From: Prevotellaceae bacterium
Lineage (GTDB): Bacteria; Bacteroidota; Bacteroidia; Bacteroidales; UBA932
DNA: 11,786 nt
NCBI GenBank assembly: GCA_031273485.1
Contig: JAISRS010000414.1
Span: 1 to 11,786, forward strand
Direction: 5' to 3'
A program made the translations under genes and the position numbers. Numbering within the stretch: the stretch's first letter is position 1; the number at the start of each line of letters is the position of its first letter. The notes beneath the pieces are model-generated. The model searched no databases. It was not told the origin of the DNA and was given only the letters and a program-made list of their open reading frames with translations. This document shows, one piece after another, positions 5,128 to 11,786 of the stretch.

Positions 5128-7794
5128 ATGAAAAAAGTATTGTTTTATTATTTCATTTTTATAGTATCTGTATGTACGACGGCGTCCTGCGTGCAGAATG
5201 AAAAGAGTTTTTTCTCCGATAAAAAGTACGGAGAAAAGGTGAAATCGGATTTTCGGCAGCGTAAATCCGCAATCAGTGCAGAGAGGGCGGCGGCGCTTTT
5301 TTCTGTTTTCAACCGACCGGACTTGACTTTGATGGAAAAAGAAGCCTTAGAGTTCCTGTTTGCCTATATGCCTTTGAGCGATTTGGCGGATTATGACGGC
5401 GAATTTTTTCTTTCTCAGGTACGCGCAACCTTTGCGGCGCGCGATTTCTTTGAATGGGGCGAAAAGATTCCCGAAGAAATATTCCGGCATTTTGTGTTGG
5501 TGTATCGTGTGAACAACGAAAATCTGGATTCGGCGCGCATTGTGTTTTTCAACGAGTTGAAAGACCGCGTAAAAGGTATGACCATGGAACAGGCGGCATT
5601 GGAGGTGAACCATTGGTGTCACGAAAAAGTGACCTACAGAGCCACCGACAGCAGAACCTCCTCGCCTCTGGCGCTGGCGCGTACGTCGTGGGGACGCTGC
5701 GGAGAAGAATCCACATTTACCACCGCAGCTCTTCGTGCTGTGGGGATTCCTGCGCGTCAATGTTATACCCCCCGCTGGGCGCATACCGACGATAATCATG
5801 CCTGGGTTGAAGTCTGGATCGACGGCAAATGGCATTATATCGGGGCTTGTGAACCCGAACCCCAATTGGACGCTGCATGGTTCGCCGCTCCGGCAAAAAG
5901 AGCTATGATGGTACATTCCACCGTGTTTGGAGTGTATAACGGCGTTGAACACAAAAACGTCGAAAAGCCGATGTATTCGGTAATCAATACCCTGTCGAAC
6001 TATACCGAAGTTCGTAACGTGAAAGTCAAAGTGGTTGATGCGGCAGGAAAATCCGTCAACGGGGCAAAAGTATCATTTAATGTCTATAACTATGCGGAAT
6101 ATTACCCGCTTGTGGAATCGGTAACGGATTCAACGGGGGTGGTTTCAATACTTTCCGGCTTGGGCGATTTACTTGTATGGGCAACTAAGGACGGGATTTT
6201 CGGCTATGCCGTCTCGTCGCCCAAGAACACGGGCAATGAAGCCGTCACGGTGATGTTGAATAAAAAACAGGGCGATGTGTTTGAAGATACTTATGAAATT
6301 GTTCCGCCCGTGGAACAGAAAGTTGCAGGACTGTCGTCCGAAAAAGCCGTGGAAAACGGATTGCGCCTTCAACGCGAAGATTCCATCCGTAAAGCATACA
6401 TGGATACGTTTATTGATGAAACAGCAGCAAGGGAGTTTGCCGCAAGTTTGAATCTCTCAGCCGACGATACCTGGAAATACTTGGAAATGGCTCAGGGAAA
6501 CTGGCAAGAGATACGTCGATTTATTGAGAAAAACAAGGACGACAAGAATCTGTTTCCGTTTCTTGCTTCAATCAGGGCTAAGGATTTACGCGACACTCCG
6601 GAACAAACGCTCACAAGTCATTTGACCGCCGGACTTACATTCGGAGTAAAAGCCGGCACTCCGGAGGAAATTGTCGCGAGAAACATCCTCTCGCCGAGAA
6701 TATCAAATGAAATGATTCGTCCGTGGAGAACGTTTTTCCATACGCAATTCGATGCCGACATAGCGAACGAGGCACAAAAAAATGTTGAGGAAGTAGTGAA
6801 ATATGTAAAGCAAAATATCAAAACGAACGATGCCCTGAATTACTATAACTGTCTGATATCTCCGCAAGGAGTTTATGAATTGAAGGTTGCCGACAGCCGC
6901 TCGCGGGATGTTTTCTTTGTTGCGCTTTGTCGCACCGCCGGCGTCGCCGCCCGTTTAGACCCTGCAACAAGACGCCCGCAATACTATGACGGAGAATGGA
7001 AAAATGCCGAATTTGACAATGACGGTAAAAAGGCGCATCCTCAAGCGCAGATTACTTTTGTGAATTATAAGGATAATGTTCTGAAAGCAAAATATTCGAC
7101 CAATTATACCTTAGCCCGTTTCAGCGACGGGAATTTTGTGACGCTAAATTTATACGGAAATCTCGAAAACGCGCCTGTTTCGGTTGACGCCGGATATTAC
7201 AGACTGATGACGGGAAGCAGAGCAAACGACGGGTCGGTGAATATCCATAATAAATATTTTGAAATAAAAGAGAATCAGTCGCTGACTCTGGAAATAAAAT
7301 TACCCGAAGTTGCAAGTAAACTACAGGTTTTAGGGATAATCGACATGAATACAAAAGTCAGTTTGACAAACGCTGCGGAAGGAACCACTTTAAAAGATTT
7401 GTCCGACGGCAAGGGAGTTTTATTGTGTTTCGCCGAACCCGACAAAGAACCTACAAAGCATATTCTTCAGGATTTGCCTTCTCAAACCGGCGAGTTAAAC
7501 AATTGGGGCGGAGGGGTGCTATTCCTTGTACCCGACGACAAACTAAGCACGGCATTCGATCACGCAGCGTTCAAAAATCTGCCCAAAAAAACGGTTTGGG
7601 GAACAGACAATAATCGTGTTTTATTGAAAGAAGCAATCTCAACCTTGCAGATAGATTTTAATGATAATTTCCCCTTAGTCTTGTTTTTGTCGAACAGTGG
7701 AGGTATCCTCTATTGTTCACAGGGATATAAGATCGGAACAGGAGAAAATATTGTCAAAACAATTAATTCAAACAAAAAGAACGATGAACGATGA
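5128..7794 (+). CDS. Large lipoprotein with transglutaminase-like domain
   Basis: This 888-aa protein starts with a lipoprotein signal peptide: Lys2-Lys3, a hydrophobic core, and lipobox TASC with Cys21. It is therefore predicted to be membrane-anchored in the periplasm or at the cell surface. A transglutaminase-like cysteine-protease-fold domain spans about residues 155-250: Cys191 in GRCGEES, His224 in DDNHAWVEVWIDGKWHY, and GACEPEPQLD, where Glu242-Pro replaces the usual Asp-Pro. An Ig or carboxypeptidase-regulatory-like domain follows (about 282-355). Residues of about 560-630 (DVFFVALCRTAGVAARLDP, YYDGEW) look like a second, degenerate transglutaminase-like unit without the Cys/His pair. 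Residues 753-880 resemble a thioredoxin fold (GVLLCFAEPD ... FPLVLFLSNSGGI) with no CxxC. The function is probably cleavage or crosslinking of peptides or peptidoglycan-linked substrates; the substrate is unknown. No clear promoter is seen upstream. Confidence 0.85.
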   Translation: MKKVLFYYFIFIVSVCTTASCVQNEKSFFSDKKYGEKVKSDFRQRKSAISAERAAALFSVFNRPDLTLMEKEALEFLFAYMPLSDLADYDGEFFLSQVRATFAARDFFEWGEKIPEEIFRHFVLVYRVNNENLDSARIVFFNELKDRVKGMTMEQAALEVNHWCHEKVTYRATDSRTSSPLALARTSWGRCGEESTFTTAALRAVGIPARQCYTPRWAHTDDNHAWVEVWIDGKWHYIGACEPEPQLDAAWFAAPAKRAMMVHSTVFGVYNGVEHKNVEKPMYSVINTLSNYTEVRNVKVKVVDAAGKSVNGAKVSFNVYNYAEYYPLVESVTDSTGVVSILSGLGDLLVWATKDGIFGYAVSSPKNTGNEAVTVMLNKKQGDVFEDTYEIVPPVEQKVAGLSSEKAVENGLRLQREDSIRKAYMDTFIDETAAREFAASLNLSADDTWKYLEMAQGNWQEIRRFIEKNKDDKNLFPFLASIRAKDLRDTPEQTLTSHLTAGLTFGVKAGTPEEIVARNILSPRISNEMIRPWRTFFHTQFDADIANEAQKNVEEVVKYVKQNIKTNDALNYYNCLISPQGVYELKVADSRSRDVFFVALCRTAGVAARLDPATRRPQYYDGEWKNAEFDNDGKKAHPQAQITFVNYKDNVLKAKYSTNYTLARFSDGNFVTLNLYGNLENAPVSVDAGYYRLMTGSRANDGSVNIHNKYFEIKENQSLTLEIKLPEVASKLQVLGIIDMNTKVSLTNAAEGTTLKDLSDGKGVLLCFAEPDKEPTKHILQDLPSQTGELNNWGGGVLFLVPDDKLSTAFDHAAFKNLPKKTVWGTDNNRVLLKEAISTLQIDFNDNFPLVLFLSNSGGILYCSQGYKIGTGENIVKTINSNKKNDER

Positions 7795-7804
7795 ACGATG
7801 AACG
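7780..7804. repeat. AACGATG 7-bp tandem repeat over a stop codon
   Basis: Three perfect copies of AACGATG (7780-7800) plus a partial fourth encode the last residues of the lipoprotein and supply its stop codon (TGA, 7792-7794). Because 7 is not a multiple of 3, gain or loss of a unit would change the very C-terminus. Confidence 0.75.
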
Positions 7805-7850
7805 GCGCGAAACGCTGAAAAAGCGCTGAAAATTGACGTTTAAATGATAC

Positions 7851-7874
7851 CTCCCCAAAGGTGGTTTTGGGGGG
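7851..7874. other. Intergenic hairpin, G/C-tract type
   Basis: CCCCAAA (7853-7859) pairs with TTTGGGG (7866-7872). Two more outer pairs, one of them G-U, give a 9-bp stem over a 6-nt loop. A short AATTTT follows. It may assist termination after the lipoprotein gene or be a dispersed repeat. Confidence 0.4.
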
Positions 7875-7906
7875 AATTTTCGCAGATTCGGAACTCACTG
7901 AAAAGG

Positions 7907-7933
7907 AAAAGGGGCTTTAGCTAAGCCCCTTTT
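7907..7933 (+). terminator. Intrinsic terminator after the lipoprotein gene
   Basis: AAAAGGGGCTT (7907-7917) pairs perfectly with AAGCCCCTTTT (7923-7933) over a 5-nt loop. The stem has an A-tract on its 5' side and a T-tract on its 3' side, so it could work in both directions. It separates the lipoprotein gene from the branched-chain amino acid operon. Confidence 0.85.
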
Positions 7934-8197
7934 GGTCACAACAAATGCATAGAAATTATTATATGAGTATAATCTGTAACATGTAATAATTCACGGCACA
8001 AAGTAACTCCTGTTATTTTGAGTACACAATAACCGTTTTAAGGTATTTTTATTGCTTTTTATCACATGTTTTGCATAACGGCACAGGATATATTGCTGTA
8101 AAATAGCCGAATCGGAACGAGGAACGATAAGCCGTCAACCTTCCTGTAATTCGGTGACCGAAAACTGTATTTTGCGGATAAAAATTCTTCATGAGCA
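7934..8197. other. Intergenic region, no gene recognised
   Basis: No credible ORF or known RNA gene is seen. One segment can fold weakly: CCGAAT (8107-8112) with ATTCGG (8149-8154), and inside it AGGAA (8120-8124) with TTCCT (8141-8145). I cannot match this to a known riboswitch or small RNA. Confidence 0.35.
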
Positions 8198-8227
8198 TTG
8201 GGTATTCAAAAAAAAGTATTAGTTTTG
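8198..8227 (+). promoter_or_regulatory. Promoter of the leader-LOG-ilvBN operon
   Basis: A -7 element TAGTTTTG (8220-8227) matches the Bacteroidetes TAnnTTTG consensus. A -33 TTG (8198-8200) sits 19 bp upstream, the expected spacing. Transcription would start near 8234, leaving about 86 nt before the leader-peptide ATG. Confidence 0.7.
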
Positions 8228-8319
8228 CCGAAAATTTGTTGAAAAAAAACCGAAACGTTATTAACCGTAAGGTCTTTTAAAACAAATAAAAAATGATTTT
8301 AAAATTAAAAATTAGATAA

Positions 8320-8391
8320 ATGAAAAGTTGGCAATTAATTGATATTCTCGTCGTGCTGCTCCTCGTCATCTTGCAAAAAGAGAAAGGGTGA
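8320..8391 (+). CDS. Branched-chain amino acid leader peptide
   Basis: A 23-codon ORF begins MKSWQLID, continues with the uninterrupted run ILVVLLLVIL (residues 9-18), and ends QKEKG before TGA. Twelve of residues 6-18 are Leu (6), Ile (3) or Val (3). The composition, the short length, the position just before a perfect hairpin-and-T-tract terminator, and the ilvB/ilvN genes downstream identify it as a regulatory leader peptide. Ribosomes should stall on these codons when charged Leu, Ile or Val tRNA is scarce. The peptide itself probably has no function. Confidence 0.9.
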   Translation: MKSWQLIDILVVLLLVILQKEKG

Positions 8392-8438
8392 GAATCTCAT
8401 GTAATTGAACGATAATAAAACAGAAGCCTTTCTCATCC
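8380..8438 (+). promoter_or_regulatory. Antiterminator structure of the ilv attenuator
   Basis: The last leader codons contain GAGAAAGG (8380-8387), an exact complement of CCTTTCTC (8427-8434). A second register, GGGTGAGAA (8386-8394) with TTCTCATCC (8430-8438), also pairs, with one G-U. Either pairing takes up bases of the 5' arm of the terminator (8421-8432). A ribosome stalled on the Ile/Leu/Val codons leaves 8380-8394 free, so the antiterminator forms and the operon is read. A ribosome that reaches the TGA at 8389-8391 covers it, and the terminator forms. The geometry is seen in the sequence; the mechanism is inferred from the known attenuation model. Confidence 0.75.
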
Positions 8439-8459
8439 GACGAAAGGCTTCTGTTTTTT
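8421..8459 (+). terminator. Attenuator terminator hairpin
   Basis: CAGAAGCCTTTC (8421-8432) pairs over 12 perfect base pairs with GAAAGGCTTCTG (8442-8453), with a 9-nt loop, followed by six T residues (8454-8459). It lies 29 nt after the leader stop and 27 nt before the LOG gene start. Confidence 0.92.
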
Positions 8460-8486
8460 AACAGAAACGATTAACACAGAAATAGA

Positions 8487-9026
8487 ATGAAAAATGTTGC
8501 AATATTTTGCGCTTCATCAACAGGAAACGACGAAATTTATGTTCGTGAAGCTAAAAAGTTAGGCGAGGTCTTAGCCCTCAAAGGGATAAATCTCATATAC
8601 GGAGGAGCTTCCATAGGGCTGATGAATGTGATTGCGAGCGCTGCGCTCGATTGCGGCGGGACGGTTACAGGAATCATACCCCGTTTTTTGGATAAAATGG
8701 AAATTACAAAACTCAATTGTACGGAGATAATTTACACCGACACAATGTCGGAACGAAAAACAAAAATGTTTGAAATCTCCGACGGCATTATTGCGCTTCC
8801 GGGCGGGTTCGGCACTCTGGACGAGTTGTTTGAAGCATTAACCCTGTCGCAATTGCAATTCTACAACGCCCCCGTGGGAATGCTTAATATCGACGGATTT
8901 TATGATTGTTTGCTTAAATTATTGGACAATATGACGGAAAAGGGGTTTATATGGGAAAAAAACAGGAACAAACTCATAGTTAGCTCCTCTATAGAAGATT
9001 TACTGGAAAAAATGACAAAAAAATAA
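8487..9026 (+). CDS. LOG-family phosphoribohydrolase (TIGR00730-type)
   Basis: This 179-aa protein belongs to the LOG (Lonely Guy) family, often misannotated as lysine decarboxylase. Characterised members hydrolyse nucleoside 5'-monophosphates such as cytokinin ribotides or AMP to free base and ribose 5-phosphate. Visible features are the N-terminal VAIFCASSTG strand and loop, LIYGGASIGLMN (in place of the usual YGGGRVGLMG), GIIPRFL, and the hallmark motif Pro105-Gly-Gly-Phe-Gly-Thr-Leu-Asp-Glu113 with TLSQLQ after it. The length is normal. It is the first gene after the attenuator and lies only 10 bp before ilvB, so it is almost certainly in the same transcript and controlled by Leu/Ile/Val supply. 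Why this enzyme is linked to branched-chain synthesis is unknown; its true substrate cannot be read from the sequence. Confidence 0.9.
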   Translation: MKNVAIFCASSTGNDEIYVREAKKLGEVLALKGINLIYGGASIGLMNVIASAALDCGGTVTGIIPRFLDKMEITKLNCTEIIYTDTMSERKTKMFEISDGIIALPGGFGTLDELFEALTLSQLQFYNAPVGMLNIDGFYDCLLKLLDNMTEKGFIWEKNRNKLIVSSSIEDLLEKMTKK

Positions 9027-9036
9027 ATCAATTAAC

Positions 9037-10743
9037 ATGAAAATAAAAAATAACAGTTCGGTTTCAGGTTCGGTATCTTTACTGAACAGCCTCGTTGAAG
9101 AAGGCGTAGATACGATTTTCGGCTATCCGGGCGGCGCAATAATGCCCGTGTTTGATGCTTTATACGACTATAAACGGCTGCTCCGACATATTCTGGTGCG
9201 GCACGAACAGGGCGCTATCCATGCGGCACAGGGATATGCAAGAGCTTCGGGCAAGGTTGGCGTGGCGCTTGTTACCTCCGGACCCGGAGCGACAAATACC
9301 ATAACGGGAATAGCAGACGCAATGATTGACAGCGCTCCGCTGATTGTGATCGCAGGACAGGTAACTTCCGCGCTCCTTGGAACGGACGCTTTTCAGGAAG
9401 TGGATATTGTGGGAATATCGCAGCCCGTAACAAAATGGAGCTACCAGATTCGCAAAGCCGAAAATATTGCATGGGCTGTAGCTCAGGCTTTCTACATAGC
9501 CGCTTCGGGACGACCGGGTCCGGTGGTGCTTGACTTCCCGAAAGACGCTCAGTTGGCTATGACCAACCATTATTACGAAAAATGTAAATCCATCAGAAGT
9601 TATATCCCTGTTCCGAAAACAGAAAAAGAATCGGTGATAAATGCCGCCGACCTGATCAATGCCGCCGAAAAACCTTTTGCGCTCATCGGGCAGGGCGTTG
9701 AACTCGGAAATGCGGAACAGGAAGCGATTGCGTTTATCGAAAAAGCGCAGATACCCGCAGCCTGGACGTTGTTGGGAGCATCGGTTCTGCCGTCGGAACA
9801 TCCCTTAAATAAAGGGATGCTGGGAATGCACGGAAATCTTGCCCCAAATCTGAAAACAAACGAATGTGACGTACTGATAGCCGTTGGAATGAGATTCGAC
9901 GACCGCGTTACCGGCGATTTGCGCTCGTATGCAAAACAAGCAAAAGTTATTCATTTCGACATAGACCCTGCCGAAGTCGGTAAAAATGTTGATGCTACGG
10001 TCGCCGTTTTGGGCAATGTGAAAGAAACTCTGCCCGCCGTGACCGCCCTGCTGAAAAAGGCAAATCATGATGACTGGATAGACAGTTTCGACATTGTCAA
10101 TCACGAAGAATACGAAAAGGTTATTGTGAAAGAAATATATCCCGACGAATCGCATATTACTATGGGCGAGGTTGTGAGGCGCATATCCGAGATCACAAAC
10201 AACGAAGCCCTTATTGTGACCGATGTGGGACAAAATCAAATGATGGGCGCACGATACAGTAAATGCAAACTGCCAAGAAGTTTTATCACATCCGGCGGTT
10301 TGGGAACAATGGGATTCGGCTTGCCGGCAGCCATCGGCGCCAAAACAGGCGCGCCCAACCGCATAGTGTGCCTCTTCTGCGGCGATGGAGGGATTCAGAT
10401 GAATATTCAGGAACTCGGCACAATTATGCAAAATAATATCAAAATCAAAATTATTATCCTTAATAATAAATATCTGGGAATGGTTCGCCAATGGCAGGAA
10501 ATGTTTCATAATAAACGCTATTCCGAAACCCCGATGCTTAATCCCGATTATGTGAAACTTGCCGAGGCTTACAGAATAAAAGGACAAAAAGTATCGAAAC
10601 GGGAAGATTTAGACCGGGCTATTCAAGCTATGATGGCGCATAACGGAGCATATCTCCTTGAGGTGGAAGTGGAAAAAAAGGGAATGGTACTGCCCATGAC
10701 CCCGGCAGGTATGTGTGTAACTAATGTAATTTTAGAAAAATAA
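9037..10743 (+). CDS. ilvB: Acetolactate synthase large (catalytic) subunit
   Basis: This 568-aa thiamine diphosphate enzyme condenses two pyruvates to acetolactate, or pyruvate plus 2-ketobutyrate to acetohydroxybutyrate. This is the first common step of valine, leucine and isoleucine synthesis. Visible features are GYPGGAIMPVFDAL near the N-terminus, catalytic Glu57 in VRHEQGAIHAAQGYAR, TSGPGATNTITGIADA, the FAD-region motif GMRFDDRVTGD, and the ThDP-binding motif starting with Gly449-Asp-Gly-Gly452 and ending with Asn476-Asn477 (IILNNKYLGMVRQWQ). Length and motifs are those of the anabolic, FAD-containing AHAS class rather than catabolic AlsS. It lies 10 bp after the LOG gene and 17 bp before ilvN. 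Expression is expected to be set by the upstream attenuator, and activity by the small subunit. Confidence 0.96.
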   Translation: MKIKNNSSVSGSVSLLNSLVEEGVDTIFGYPGGAIMPVFDALYDYKRLLRHILVRHEQGAIHAAQGYARASGKVGVALVTSGPGATNTITGIADAMIDSAPLIVIAGQVTSALLGTDAFQEVDIVGISQPVTKWSYQIRKAENIAWAVAQAFYIAASGRPGPVVLDFPKDAQLAMTNHYYEKCKSIRSYIPVPKTEKESVINAADLINAAEKPFALIGQGVELGNAEQEAIAFIEKAQIPAAWTLLGASVLPSEHPLNKGMLGMHGNLAPNLKTNECDVLIAVGMRFDDRVTGDLRSYAKQAKVIHFDIDPAEVGKNVDATVAVLGNVKETLPAVTALLKKANHDDWIDSFDIVNHEEYEKVIVKEIYPDESHITMGEVVRRISEITNNEALIVTDVGQNQMMGARYSKCKLPRSFITSGGLGTMGFGLPAAIGAKTGAPNRIVCLFCGDGGIQMNIQELGTIMQNNIKIKIIILNNKYLGMVRQWQEMFHNKRYSETPMLNPDYVKLAEAYRIKGQKVSKREDLDRAIQAMMAHNGAYLLEVEVEKKGMVLPMTPAGMCVTNVILEK

Positions 10744-10760
10744 CTCAAATCAACAATAAC

Positions 10761-11294
10761 ATGGAACAGAAATTATATACAATAACGGTTTATTCCGAAA
10801 ATCACGTGGGACTTCTTACCCTGATTTCAAATATCTTCACGCGAAGATTCATCAATATAGAAAGTTTGACTGTATCGGCGTCAAAAATGAAAGGCGTTCA
10901 CAAATTTACCATAACTTGCGTAACCGACAGCCATTCCATCGAAAAACTTATTAAACAGATAGAGAAAAAAATTGATGTGCTGAAAGCATATTATTATACC
11001 GATGATGAGATAATCTCTCGCGAAATAGCCCTGTTCAAAGTTTCTACGGACGTGCTGTTAAATAATAATATGATCGAAGGACTGGTAAGTAAATACAATG
11101 TAAAAGTGCTTGAAGTTAACAATTTATACACCGTTATAGAAAAAACCGGAGGACAAAGTGAAATACAACAATTGTTTGAAGAACTCGAATCATTGGGGAT
11201 ACTTCAATTTGTACGTTCCGGATGCGTATCAATCACACGTTCGAAATATGAACGGTTTTCCGATTTCCTGGCAAGCAGGGAGGAGGAATTATAA
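10761..11294 (+). CDS. ilvN: Acetolactate synthase small (regulatory) subunit
   Basis: This 177-aa protein has an N-terminal ACT domain (about residues 4-75): LYTITVYSENHVGLLTLISN, then RRFINIESLTVSAS and HKFTITCVTD. Here ENxxGLL is the valine-sensing loop known from IlvH/IlvN proteins. A C-terminal ALS small-subunit domain follows (from about residue 90), ending in GILQFVRSGCVSITR. It binds and activates the IlvB protein and gives feedback inhibition by valine. The size fits the IlvH-length class; I use ilvN following common Bacteroidota naming. It is the last recognisable gene of the operon in this window; the usual neighbour ilvC does not follow. Confidence 0.94.
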   Translation: MEQKLYTITVYSENHVGLLTLISNIFTRRFINIESLTVSASKMKGVHKFTITCVTDSHSIEKLIKQIEKKIDVLKAYYYTDDEIISREIALFKVSTDVLLNNNMIEGLVSKYNVKVLEVNNLYTVIEKTGGQSEIQQLFEELESLGILQFVRSGCVSITRSKYERFSDFLASREEEL

Positions 11295-11562
11295 ATTATG
11301 AAACCCCTCTACCCCCCCAAAAAAAGGGGGATTGGAAGGATTTACGCAGATTTAGCCATCTACCCCTAACAGGGATTAACCCCCTGTTACCGCTGTAGAG
11401 ACGCCTGCACGCAAAAAAAATATCATCCATCAAAAAAAAACATTCACAAAAATTTCAATCCTTTCATCTCTTATAACTATCTCATAATCCCGCCAATTCT
11501 TTAATCCTGTCAATCCTGATTCGGACAAAAAAGACACAATCAACAATTTTTTTTCTTGTTTG
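11295..11562. other. Intergenic region with hairpins and repeat-like DNA
   Basis: No gene is recognised. CCCCC and GGGGG tracts (within 11312-11330) can pair across an A7 run. TAACAGGG (11367-11374) pairs with CCCTGTTA (11382-11389). Neither has a T-tract, so termination of the ilv operon here is only possible, not shown. A 9-bp near-tandem repeat AATCCTGTC-AATCCTGAT (11503-11520) and a TGTAGAGACGC half-repeat (11394-11404) look like dispersed intergenic repeats. Confidence 0.45.
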
Positions 11563-11564
11563 TT

Positions 11565-11596
11565 TTGTTTTTTTAGAAAAACAATTACTACTTTTG
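11565..11596 (+). promoter_or_regulatory. Promoter upstream of the terminal ORF
   Basis: TACTTTTG (11589-11596) matches the Bacteroidetes -7 consensus TAnnTTTG. TTG at 11565-11567, within TTTTG, lies 21 bp upstream as a -33 element. The predicted start near 11603 would leave an A-rich leader of roughly 58 nt before the ATG at 11661. Confidence 0.55.
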
Positions 11597-11660
11597 CGCC
11601 GTTTTATTAAAACAAAGTTTTTAACGAAAAAATTTTAACGAAAAAGGAAATTAAAAAAAA

Positions 11661-11786
<126 letters not shown>

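Noticed and set aside
5347..5952. Minus-strand 201-codon ORF opposite the lipoprotein gene
   Set aside because: It is a shadow of the transglutaminase-like coding sequence, which carries clear catalytic motifs in the plus frame.
8104..8160. Possible riboswitch or small RNA
   Set aside because: Two short stems can be drawn, but no known consensus matches and no promoter or terminator frames it, so it is only mentioned under the intergenic entry.
9160..10587. Long minus-strand ORFs opposite ilvB
   Set aside because: They are shadows of the strongly conserved ilvB reading frame.

Overview
The window looks like chromosome from an uncultured, gut- or sludge-type member of the Bacteroidota, probably Bacteroidales. 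Three putative promoters carry the Bacteroidetes -7 element TAnnTTTG. Start codons are preceded by A/T-rich stretches without Shine-Dalgarno motifs. The proteins have a Bacteroidales flavour, and intergenic DNA is full of short repeats and hairpins. This placement is inference; no marker gene is present.

Left part (1-3930, minus strand): a restriction-modification-like pair. A 965-aa N6-adenine DNA methyltransferase of the Eco57I/TaqI type (motifs YTP, DVSCGSG and NPPF) overlaps by 14 nt a downstream 222-aa protein with a PD-(D/E)XK nuclease signature. Just upstream, on the same strand, lies a decayed DUF262 (GmrS/ParB-like) gene. It is broken by a stop codon and a frameshift and is visible only when pieces from several frames are joined. 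This is a small defence island, partly in ruins.

Middle (3930-5127): repeat-rich DNA around a flavin reductase-like gene. It holds a 131-bp element with perfect 10-bp terminal inverted repeats, a partial second copy of that element about 1 kb away, a 35-bp direct repeat flanking a 24-bp perfect palindrome, and an ATTCGTG tandem tract.

Centre (5128-7933): a large predicted lipoprotein with an N-terminal transglutaminase-like domain (Cys191, His224), an Ig/carboxypeptidase-regulatory-like domain, a second degenerate transglutaminase-like segment and a thioredoxin-like tail. It is followed by a strong hairpin terminator.

Right part (8198-11294, plus strand): a branched-chain amino acid operon. 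A promoter precedes a 23-codon leader peptide with ten consecutive Ile/Leu/Val codons and then a 12-bp intrinsic terminator with a mutually exclusive antiterminator. This is a classical ribosome-mediated attenuator. It controls a LOG-family phosphoribohydrolase gene, ilvB and ilvN (acetolactate synthase large and small subunits). Finding the LOG gene as first gene behind a Leu/Ile/Val attenuator is the most interesting feature of the window. ilvD and ilvC are not in the window.

The window ends in repeat-like intergenic DNA, another promoter, and the start of an unrecognised ORF that runs into a (GA)n tract at the very end.
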